Source: ASV31 sp965229765 | GTDB taxonomy: Bacteria > Pseudomonadota > Alphaproteobacteria > Rhodobacterales > Rhodobacteraceae | Direction: 5' to 3' | NCBI GenBank assembly: GCA_965229765.1 | Contig: CBDDJT010000004.1 | Location: 496,001 to 560,000, forward strand | DNA length: 64,000 bases | Part shown: positions 8,617-15,235 of the stretch, in pieces | Position numbering within the stretch: position 1 is the first letter of the stretch | Layout: each line of letters starts with the position of its first letter | Notes under the pieces: generated by a model | What the model saw: the letters and a program-made list of their open reading frames with translations, nothing else | Told to the model about the DNA's origin: nothing | The model's database searches: none | Made by a program: the position numbers and the translations under genes

Positions 8617-9245
8617 CAAAGCCCGCCGGCCGGGAGGTCTTCGTGGCGCAAACAGATGTTTCACGTGAAACACTCGCGCGCCTCGATATATACTCGCAGA
8701 CCCTAAACAAATGGAATTCAAGGATTAATCTCGTTGCGCCCTCGACGCTTGCCGACGTCTGGAGGCGCCATTTCCTGGACAGTGCGGCGGTCCACGCGCT
8801 CTGCCCGGCTACGGCAAGGCACTGGGTCGATCTTGGTTCGGGCGGTGGATTTCCCGGGGCCGTCGTGGCGATCCTCGCGGCTGAAACGCACCCGGACCTT
8901 CAGGTTACCTGTATCGAATCGGATCAGCGCAAAGCCGCCTTCCTGCGCACGGTTTCACGTGAAACAGGCGTGGCGTTCAACGTGCTGGCACAGCGAATCG
9001 AGACCGCGCCGCAGCAATCGGCGGATGTCATAAGCGCCCGCGCTCTTGCCCCTCTGACACAGCTTCTGACACTTGCCGCGCAACATCTCGCGCCAAGTGG
9101 CATTTGTCTGTTGCAGAAGGGCGCCCGTCACGCGGATGAAGCCGGGCAGGCCCTTGAACACTGGCGCTTCACGTTGGAAACATGCCCCAGCGGAACGGAT
9201 CCCGACTCCGCCATTCTCAAGATCGGAGAGCTTCGGCGTGCCTGA
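8613..9245 (+). CDS. rsmG: 16S rRNA (guanine527-N7)-methyltransferase RsmG (GidB)
   Basis: RsmG methylates G527 of 16S rRNA with S-adenosylmethionine; its loss gives low-level streptomycin resistance. The 210-residue protein has LNKWNSRINLVAPSTLADVWRRHFLDS, the conserved Arg/His region, and the SAM loop VDLGSGGGFPGAVVAI near residue 68. The typical SARALAPLTQLL element also follows. Two parS palindromes lie within the gene and are both read in the same frame, as VSRET. It starts inside the mnmG stop and overlaps parA by 8 bases. Confidence 0.95.
   Translation: MTKPAGREVFVAQTDVSRETLARLDIYSQTLNKWNSRINLVAPSTLADVWRRHFLDSAAVHALCPATARHWVDLGSGGGFPGAVVAILAAETHPDLQVTCIESDQRKAAFLRTVSRETGVAFNVLAQRIETAPQQSADVISARALAPLTQLLTLAAQHLAPSGICLLQKGARHADEAGQALEHWRFTLETCPSGTDPDSAILKIGELRRA
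8657..8672. other. parS centromere site 2 (16/16)
   Basis: Exact TGTTTCACGTGAAACA inside rsmG near its 5' end, coding for DVSRET. It is identical to site 1 and about 1.9 kb from it. Confidence 0.97.
8951..8966. other. parS centromere site 3 (15/16)
   Basis: GGTTTCACGTGAAACA inside rsmG, differing from the consensus only at the first base. It is read in the same frame as site 2 and also gives VSRET. ParB should still bind it, perhaps more weakly. Confidence 0.88.
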
Positions 9246-10047
9246 CCCCCTGCGCAAGACCCCGACCCGCATCATTGCCATCGCCAACCAGAAAGGCGGC
9301 GTCGGCAAGACGACGACAGCCATCAATCTGGGTGCAGCGCTGGCTGGCGACGGGTTCAATGTACTGATTGTCGACCTTGATCCGCAGGGCAACGCGTCCA
9401 CCGGCCTTGGGATAGAACCTGCCACCCGGGAACTGACCACCTACGACATGCTTCTTGACGAAGCCCCCGTCGAAGACGTGATTCGCGCAACCGATGTAGA
9501 GGGTCTGTCCATCGCTCCCGCCACCACGGACCTCAGCTCTGCGGACATAGAGCTTGTGGCCAACGAAAAACGCAGTTTCCTGCTCCACGATGCCCTTCGC
9601 CAGCCTGCCATGAACAAGTTCGGCTTTGATTTCATTCTGATCGACTGCCCCCCGTCGCTCAGCCTTTTGACGGTCAACGCCATGGTCGCCGCCCATTCGG
9701 TGCTGGTGCCCCTGCAAAGCGAATTCTTCGCGCTCGAAGGCCTGTCGCAGCTGATGCTGACGATTCGGCAGGTCCGGGAGGCCGCGAACCCTGACCTGCG
9801 TATCGAAGGCGTGGTGCTGACGATGTATGACGGCCGCAACAACCTGTCCCAGCAGGTAGAGCGTGACGCGCGCGACAACCTTGGAGAGCTCGTGTTCCAG
9901 ACCGTCGTGCCCCGCAACGTCCGTGTGTCAGAGGCGCCGTCCTACGCCCTGCCGGTGCTGGAATATGATCCGCTGTCCAAAGGCAGCGTTGCCTATCGCG
10001 CCCTGGCGCAGGAACTGGTGGCGCGGCGCACGCCCGCCGCCGCGTGA
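9238..10047 (+). CDS. parA: Chromosome partitioning ATPase ParA
   Basis: ParA is the deviant Walker ATPase that moves ParB-parS complexes after replication. The GTG start at 9238 (269 aa) is chosen because the conserved core IIAIANQKGGVGKTTTA begins 13 residues later; an upstream in-frame extension lies inside rsmG. Other motifs are DLDPQGNASTGLG, FDFILIDCPPSLSLLTVNAM (Walker B) and PLQSEFFALEGLSQL. It overlaps rsmG by 8 bases and is followed directly by parB. Confidence 0.97.
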   Translation: MPDPLRKTPTRIIAIANQKGGVGKTTTAINLGAALAGDGFNVLIVDLDPQGNASTGLGIEPATRELTTYDMLLDEAPVEDVIRATDVEGLSIAPATTDLSSADIELVANEKRSFLLHDALRQPAMNKFGFDFILIDCPPSLSLLTVNAMVAAHSVLVPLQSEFFALEGLSQLMLTIRQVREAANPDLRIEGVVLTMYDGRNNLSQQVERDARDNLGELVFQTVVPRNVRVSEAPSYALPVLEYDPLSKGSVAYRALAQELVARRTPAAA

Positions 10048-10058
10048 AGGAGCGTTCG

Positions 10059-10955
10059 ATGGCCGCCAAGACACCCGATCGCCGCGGCCTTGGCCGTGGT
10101 CTGTCCGCCTTGATGGCCGATGTCGCGCCCAAGGAACCCGAAGCGCCCGAAGGCTCGTCCCGCAAGCCAGAGATGACCGTCCCCGTCGACCGCATCTTCG
10201 CCAACCCGGACCAGCCGCGCCGCACCTTCGCCCGCGAAAGCCTCGAAGAGTTGGCCAGCTCGATCCGCGAAAAGGGCGTGATCCAGCCGCTGATCCTGCG
10301 CCGCAACCCGCGCGACGCGCAAACCTATGAAATCGTTGCCGGTGAACGCCGCTGGCGCGCCGCCCAGATGGCGCAACTGCACGATGTCCCGGCGATCCTG
10401 AGAGAGTTCAACGACACCGAGGTCCTTGAAATCGCGATCATCGAGAACATTCAGCGCGCCGACCTGAACGCGATGGAAGAGGCCGCAGGTTATCGCCAGC
10501 TGATGGACCGGTTCGGCCACACGCAGGAAAAGGTGTCCGAAGCGCTGGGCAAAAGCCGCAGCCATATCGCCAATCTCCTGCGCCTGCTGACGCTTCCCGA
10601 AGAGGTGCAGGCGATGGTGCGCGATGGCGCCCTGTCCGCCGGCCATGCCCGCGCGCTTGTCACCACCTCCGACCCGCTGGCGCTGGCCCGTCAGGTCGTG
10701 GCCCGTGGCCTTTCGGTGCGAGAGACAGAGAAACTGGCCAAGGCCCCAAAGGGAACCAAACCGCGCAAGGTGACGCTTACCCCGACAAAGGATGCCGACA
10801 CCCGCGCGCTAGAAGGCGATTTGTCCGCCAACCTGCGCATGAAGGTGTCCATCGACCACGTCGACGGGGCAGAGGACGGACAGATCACCATTCGCTACGC
10901 CTCGCTGGATGATCTTGATACGCTTTGCCGTCTTCTCTCGGGCGGGCGCGACTAG
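10059..10955 (+). CDS. parB: Chromosome partitioning protein ParB (CTPase clamp)
   Basis: ParB loads at parS, hydrolyses CTP and spreads as a sliding clamp. The 298-residue protein has the N-terminal motif RRGLGRGLSALMAD (ParA-stimulating region), the catalytic GERRWRAAQMA box near residue 96, and ENIQRADLNAMEEA. The parS-reading helix-turn-helix VSEALGKSRSHIANLLRLL is near residue 160, and a C-terminal dimerisation region ends the protein. The ATG at 10059 has the ribosome site GAAGGAG at a good distance; an in-frame GTG at 10044 overlaps the parA stop and is less likely. Confidence 0.96.
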   Translation: MAAKTPDRRGLGRGLSALMADVAPKEPEAPEGSSRKPEMTVPVDRIFANPDQPRRTFARESLEELASSIREKGVIQPLILRRNPRDAQTYEIVAGERRWRAAQMAQLHDVPAILREFNDTEVLEIAIIENIQRADLNAMEEAAGYRQLMDRFGHTQEKVSEALGKSRSHIANLLRLLTLPEEVQAMVRDGALSAGHARALVTTSDPLALARQVVARGLSVRETEKLAKAPKGTKPRKVTLTPTKDADTRALEGDLSANLRMKVSIDHVDGAEDGQITIRYASLDDLDTLCRLLSGGRD

Positions 10956-10958
10956 GCG

Positions 10959-12113
10959 TCAGGCTGCAAGCTCTCGCAGGATGCCGTTCAGCACCGGCCG
11001 CCCGTCGCGCGTGGTGCGCAGCCGCCCGTTCACCGTTTCGACCAGACCAAGATCGGTCAGCAGCGCCAGCGCGCCGACCGGCAGGTCGGCACCTGCCAGT
11101 TGACGGTATCGCACAAGATCTATGCCCTCGCTCAGGCGCAACCCCATCATCAGGTATTCCAGCGCCTGTTCCTCTGGCGGCACTGGCACACGCGGCAACT
11201 CTCCGCTCCCGCCCTTTTCCACCTGCTCCAGCCATGCAGCGGGCATCTTCGGCGTCTCCGTGGCCACCCGTCCCCCGGCCAGCGTCAACCGCCCATGTGC
11301 CCCGGGTCCGATCCCGGCGTAATCCCCGCCGCGCCAGTAGATCAGGTTGTGCCGTGATTGCGCCCCCGGCGCGGCGTGGTTCGACACCTCGTAGGCCGGC
11401 AACCCCGCCGCCTCGCAAATCTCTTGTGTCGCAAGGAACAGGTCGGCGCCCAGGTCGTCGTCGGGCAGCCCGGGCAGTCGCCCGCGCGCGAAACGGTCGC
11501 CAAATGCCGTGCCGTCCTCGATCGTCAACTGGTAAAGCGACAGGTGATCGGCGGCCATGGACAGCGCCTCGCGCAGTTCCGCCCGCCACTCGGCCAGCCC
11601 CTGCCCCTGCCGCGCATAGATCAGGTCAAAGCTGACGCGCGCGAACGTCCCGCGTGCGATATCGAACGCCGCCCGCGCTTCGGCCACCGAATGCAGCCGC
11701 CCCAGGGCCCGCAGGTCATCACCCCTAAGTGCCTGAATACCCATTGAAATTCGGTTCACGCCTGCATCGCGATAGCCCCGGAACCGCCCCGCCTCGACCG
11801 ATGTCGGGTTCGCCTCCAGCGTCACCTCGGCGTCGTTGGTCATTCGCCATGTGCGCCGCACCGCCTCCAGCACCGCGGCCACAAGATCCGGCGGCATCAG
11901 GCTGGGCGTGCCCCCGCCGAAGAACACGGTCGACAACACCTTGTCGCCCGTTTGGGCCCCCAGCCGCGCAATCTCGGACACGAAGGCGCGTTCCCAGCGC
12001 GCGGTGTCCACCGACGCCACGACATGAGAGTTGAAGTCGCAATAAGGACACTTCGCCTGGCAGAACGGCCAGTGCACATAAAGGCCAAAACCCGCGTCCG
12101 GCGTCTCAGCCAC
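10959..12113 (-). CDS. hemW: Radical SAM heme chaperone HemW
   Basis: HemW is a radical-SAM protein resembling oxygen-independent coproporphyrinogen oxidase that is thought to transfer heme to apoproteins. The 4Fe-4S motif CQAKCPYC (CxxxCxxC) lies near residues 18-25, without the extra Cys that marks true HemN. FFGGGTPSLMPPD follows, and EANPTSVEAGRFRGYRDAGVNRISMGIQ is a family hallmark. GPGAHGRL and a short winged C-terminal region complete the match. It converges on parB with a 3-base gap and overlaps rdgB by 8 bases. Confidence 0.92.
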   Translation of the reverse strand: MAETPDAGFGLYVHWPFCQAKCPYCDFNSHVVASVDTARWERAFVSEIARLGAQTGDKVLSTVFFGGGTPSLMPPDLVAAVLEAVRRTWRMTNDAEVTLEANPTSVEAGRFRGYRDAGVNRISMGIQALRGDDLRALGRLHSVAEARAAFDIARGTFARVSFDLIYARQGQGLAEWRAELREALSMAADHLSLYQLTIEDGTAFGDRFARGRLPGLPDDDLGADLFLATQEICEAAGLPAYEVSNHAAPGAQSRHNLIYWRGGDYAGIGPGAHGRLTLAGGRVATETPKMPAAWLEQVEKGGSGELPRVPVPPEEQALEYLMMGLRLSEGIDLVRYRQLAGADLPVGALALLTDLGLVETVNGRLRTTRDGRPVLNGILRELAA

Positions 12114-12714
12114 CCAGCGCCTGTTTCAGCTGGTGCACCGCGTTTGCCCGGTGGCTGATCTTGTTCTTTTCCCAGCGGTCCATCTGCCCGAAGGTCACGT
12201 CATACCCCGCAGGCTGAAAGATGGGATCGTATCCGTGGCCCTGTTCGCCACGCATCGGCCACACGACCTGTCCTTCCATGACGCCGGGAAACACCTCGTC
12301 ATGGCCGTCGGGCCACGCCAGCACCAGCGTGCAGCAGAACCGCGCGGTCCGGGGATGCGGCGCGCCGCGCTCTTCCAGCAGATCGTGGGTCTTGCCCATC
12401 GCCATCACGAAATCGCGGCCCTGACCGGTTTCCGCCCAGTCGGCGGTATAGACCCCGGGCGCTCCGTCCAGCGCGTCGATCTCGATTCCGCTGTCATCGG
12501 CCAGCGCGGGCAACCCGGTGGTCTTCGCCGCCGCATGGGCCTTGATCCGCGCGTTTTCCACGAAGGTCGTGCCGGTTTCCTCGGGCTCGGGCAAACCGTG
12601 ATCGGCCGCGGAACTGACGGAAATGCCGAAAGGCGCCAAAAGCGCCTCCATCTCTTCCAGCTTGCCGCGGTTGTGCGTCGCGATCAGCAGGTGGTCGCCG
12701 TCGAACCGCCGCAT
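12106..12714 (-). CDS. rdgB: dITP/XTP pyrophosphatase (house-cleaning NTPase)
   Basis: RdgB removes inosine and xanthosine triphosphates from the nucleotide pool. The family opening LLIATHNRGKLEEME is at residues 9-23. The conserved TTFVENARIKAHAAA, ALADDSGIEIDALDGAPGVYTADWA and GEQGHGYDPIFQPAGYDVTFGQM elements follow, with the catalytic acidic residues in place. The length, 202 aa, is normal. It sits between rph and hemW with end-to-end or overlapping junctions, so the three form a leftward operon. Confidence 0.95.
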   Translation of the reverse strand: MRRFDGDHLLIATHNRGKLEEMEALLAPFGISVSSAADHGLPEPEETGTTFVENARIKAHAAAKTTGLPALADDSGIEIDALDGAPGVYTADWAETGQGRDFVMAMGKTHDLLEERGAPHPRTARFCCTLVLAWPDGHDEVFPGVMEGQVVWPMRGEQGHGYDPIFQPAGYDVTFGQMDRWEKNKISHRANAVHQLKQALGG

Positions 12715-13424
12715 CAGGCCACCGCGGCCCGCTGCGCCGCGGTAAGTTCAGTAACCCCGATCTTGGCCAGCCGCATCAGTTCGGCCAGCTCATCTTCGGA
12801 AAACGTCGCGCCCTCGGCGGACATCTGCACCTCGATCAGGCGCCCGGACCCTGTCATCACGAAATTGCCATCGACGCCGGCCTCGCTGTCTTCCAGGTAA
12901 TCCATGTCCAGCACCGGCTGCCCGGCATAGACGCCACAGCTGACGGCGGCCACCGGGTCTGTCATCGGATCGCTGATGATGTCGCCGGCCTTCATCAGCT
13001 TGTTCACCGCCAGCCGCAGCGCGACCCATCCCCCGGTGATAGAGGCACAGCGGGTCCCGCCATCGGCCTGGATCACGTCGCAATCCACGGTGATCTGCCG
13101 TTCGCCCAGCGCGACGCGGTCCACACCGGCGCGCAGGGATCGCCCGATCAACCGCTGGATTTCCTGCGTGCGGCCCGACTGGCCGTTCTTGGCTTCGCGC
13201 CGCATCCGCGTGTTGGTGGCGCGCGGCAGCATCCCGTATTCCGCCGTCACCCAGCCCAGCCCGCTGCCCTTCAGGAAGGGCGGCACGCGCTCTTCCAGGC
13301 TGGCGGTGCACAGCACATGTGTGTCGCCCGCTCGGATCAGGCAGGATCCCTCGGCATGTTTCGTCACCCCGGTTTCGATTGAAATCGGGCGCATCTGGTC
13401 CAGTTTTCTGTTGGAAGGTCGCAT
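12714..13424 (-). CDS. rph: Ribonuclease PH
   Basis: RNase PH trims tRNA 3' ends by phosphorolysis. The start MRPSNRKLDQMRPI at 13424 (236 aa) is the family's usual opening; the longer in-frame form to 13472 adds unconserved residues. Motifs are KHAEGSCLIRAGDTHVLCTAS, ATNTRMRREAKNGQSGRTQEIQRLIGRSLRA with the phosphate-binding Arg cluster, and DCDVIQADGGTRCASITGGW. The rph stop overlaps the rdgB start. hrcA diverges 115 bases away. Confidence 0.95.
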   Translation of the reverse strand: MRPSNRKLDQMRPISIETGVTKHAEGSCLIRAGDTHVLCTASLEERVPPFLKGSGLGWVTAEYGMLPRATNTRMRREAKNGQSGRTQEIQRLIGRSLRAGVDRVALGERQITVDCDVIQADGGTRCASITGGWVALRLAVNKLMKAGDIISDPMTDPVAAVSCGVYAGQPVLDMDYLEDSEAGVDGNFVMTGSGRLIEVQMSAEGATFSEDELAELMRLAKIGVTELTAAQRAAVA

Positions 13425-13485
13425 ATCGGTCCTGTCTCGCGTGTCCGGTGACATATGCGCGCAGGGTCCCATCGTGCAACCCTGA

Positions 13486-13515
13486 TTGACGGCAGCCCGT
13501 GCAGACCTTTAATAA
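13486..13515 (+). promoter_or_regulatory. Sigma-70-type promoter for hrcA-grpE
   Basis: TTGACG at 13486-13491 and TAATAA at 13510-13515 are 18 bases apart, ending 24 bases before the hrcA start. No CIRCE inverted repeat (TTAGCACTC-N9-GAGTGCTAA) is visible between rph and hrcA, so hrcA does not appear to be self-regulated through that element here. Confidence 0.55.
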
Positions 13516-13539
13516 CGTGCGGCTCCAAAGGTTGTGCCC

Positions 13540-14607
13540 ATGGACAACGCGCCGAACATTCTTGCAGAGCTGAACGAACGCAGCAGAGAGGTCTTCCGCC
13601 GCGTGGTCGAAGGCTATCTGGATAATGGCGGTCCGGTCGGTTCTCGTACGCTGACACGCGCGATGAGCGAAAAGCTTTCCGCCGCTACCATCCGCAACGT
13701 GATGCAGGATCTGGAATTTCTTGGCCTGCTCGATTCGCCGCATGTCAGCGCGGGCCGCGTGCCCACGCAGATGGGCTTGCGGATGTTCGTCGACGGTCTT
13801 CTGGAAGTCGGAGAGCTGTCTACGCCCGACCGTGAACGTATCGACGCCACCATGGGCTCGAACGAACGCGACATTTCGACCATGCTCGATCGTGTCGGTT
13901 CGGCCCTTTCGGGGCTGACCCATGGCGCCAGCCTTGTCCTTGCCCCCAAGCACGAGGCGCCGATTCGCCATATCGAATTCGTCTCGCTGGCCCATGATCG
14001 CGCCCTTGTGGTGCTGGTCTTCGCGGATGGGCACGTGGAAAACCGCGTGTTCACCCCGCCACCGGGTCAGACACCCTCTTCCATGCGCGAAGCCGCGAAT
14101 TTCCTGAACGCCCTTGCAGAGGGCCGCACCTTCAGCGAACTGCGCGGCGCACTGAAGACCGAAATCGTCCGCCGCAGGCAGGAACTCGACAGACTGGCCG
14201 GCGAACTGGTGGAAAGCGGTCTTGCCGTCTGGGAAAACGAGGGCGAGCCGCACGAACGCCTGATCGTGCGCGGCCGCGCCAACCTTCTGGGGTCAGAGGA
14301 CGCCGCCGTCGTCGATGTCGAACTGATTCGCCGCCTCTTTGACGACCTCGAACGAAAGCGCGATATCGTCGAGTTTCTGGAACTCGCCGAGGATGGCGAG
14401 GGTGTGCGCATTTTTATCGGCTCCGAGAACAAGCTTTTCTCGCTTTCGGGTTCCGCTTTGGTGGTCAGCCCATATATGAACGCGGACCGTAAGATCGTTG
14501 GCGCCGTGGGGGTTATCGGCCCCACGCGCTTGAACTATGGCCGGGTGGTCCCGATCGTGGATTACACGGCGCAGCTGGTCGGGCGGCTTATTGCCGACCG
14601 ATCCTGA
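13540..14607 (+). CDS. hrcA: Heat-inducible transcription repressor HrcA
   Basis: HrcA represses chaperone operons by binding CIRCE elements with help from GroEL. The 355-residue protein has the N-terminal winged helix with GPVGSRTLTRAMSEKLSAATIRNVMQDLE near residues 27-55, then SAGRVPTQMGLRMFVDGLL, and a C-terminal region ending GAVGVIGPTRLNYGRVVPIVDYTA. The ATG at 13540 has AAAGG 8 bases upstream; a GTG six bases earlier is too close to that site. grpE follows after 10 bases. Confidence 0.93.
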   Translation: MDNAPNILAELNERSREVFRRVVEGYLDNGGPVGSRTLTRAMSEKLSAATIRNVMQDLEFLGLLDSPHVSAGRVPTQMGLRMFVDGLLEVGELSTPDRERIDATMGSNERDISTMLDRVGSALSGLTHGASLVLAPKHEAPIRHIEFVSLAHDRALVVLVFADGHVENRVFTPPPGQTPSSMREAANFLNALAEGRTFSELRGALKTEIVRRRQELDRLAGELVESGLAVWENEGEPHERLIVRGRANLLGSEDAAVVDVELIRRLFDDLERKRDIVEFLELAEDGEGVRIFIGSENKLFSLSGSALVVSPYMNADRKIVGAVGVIGPTRLNYGRVVPIVDYTAQLVGRLIADRS

Positions 14608-14617
14608 GAGGTGAAGA

Positions 14618-15208
14618 ATGGCAGAGACGAAGCAGTCGGAAGACTTCGCACAGACAGCAGACGACAAGAACGATCCCGGCGGCTTTGCCGAGGGGCCGGA
14701 CCCGTTCGCAGACGCAGTCTCCGAAGACTCCGGCGCTGACATCGTCGCCGCGCTGGAGGCAGAGCGCGATGAATTCCGCGACCGCCTGATGCGCGCCCTT
14801 GCCGAGGCCGAGAACACCCGCAAGCGTGGGGAACGCGACCGCCGCGAGGCAGAGCAATTCGGCGGATCCAAGCTCGCCCGCGACATGCTTCCGGTCTACG
14901 ACAACCTCAAGCGCGCCATCGACGCCGCATCCGATGAACAGCGCGCCGCCGCCGCCGCCCTGTTCGAAGGCATAGAGCTGACGATGAGAGAGCTTGTCTC
15001 GGTGCTGAAGAAACACGGTGTCGAACCCGTCTCTCCCGCGATCGGCGACAGGTTCGACCCCCAACAGCACCAGGCCATGTTCGAGGCGCCGCTGCCCGAC
15101 ACCAAGGCCGGCGACATCATCCAGGTCCTGCAAGACGGCTTTCGGATGCATGACCGCCTGCTGCGCCCCGCCCATGTCGGCGTAAGCTCGACCCCGGCAG
15201 GAAAGTGA
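14618..15208 (+). CDS. grpE: Nucleotide exchange factor GrpE
   Basis: GrpE releases ADP from DnaK in the Hsp70 cycle. The 196-residue protein has an acidic unstructured N-terminus, a long helix (ALEAERDEFRDRLMRALAEAENTRKRGERDR), and the beta domain with GVEPVSPAIGDRFDPQQHQAMFEAP and GFRMHDRLLRPAHVGVS. These are standard family features. It pairs with hrcA in an apparent two-gene operon. A hairpin separates it from convergent mutS. Confidence 0.95.
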   Translation: MAETKQSEDFAQTADDKNDPGGFAEGPDPFADAVSEDSGADIVAALEAERDEFRDRLMRALAEAENTRKRGERDRREAEQFGGSKLARDMLPVYDNLKRAIDAASDEQRAAAAALFEGIELTMRELVSVLKKHGVEPVSPAIGDRFDPQQHQAMFEAPLPDTKAGDIIQVLQDGFRMHDRLLRPAHVGVSSTPAGK

Positions 15209-15214
15209 TCCCAA

Positions 15215-15234
15215 GGGTGCGCTGCGGCGCACCC
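15215..15234. terminator. Hairpin between convergent grpE and mutS
   Basis: GGGTGCGC at 15215-15222 pairs with GCGCACCC at 15227-15234 around a TGCG loop. It fills the short gap between the two stops. No T-tract follows on either strand, so it may stabilise 3' ends rather than act as a classical terminator. Confidence 0.5.
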
Positions 15235-15235
15235 C

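Noticed and set aside
13425..13539. CIRCE element upstream of hrcA
   Set aside because: I looked for the 9-9-9 inverted repeat and found none; only a vegetative-type promoter is visible.
12790..14253. 487-residue open frame spanning rph and hrcA in the other frame or strand
   Set aside because: It covers two well-supported genes and the promoter between them, and has no family motif.
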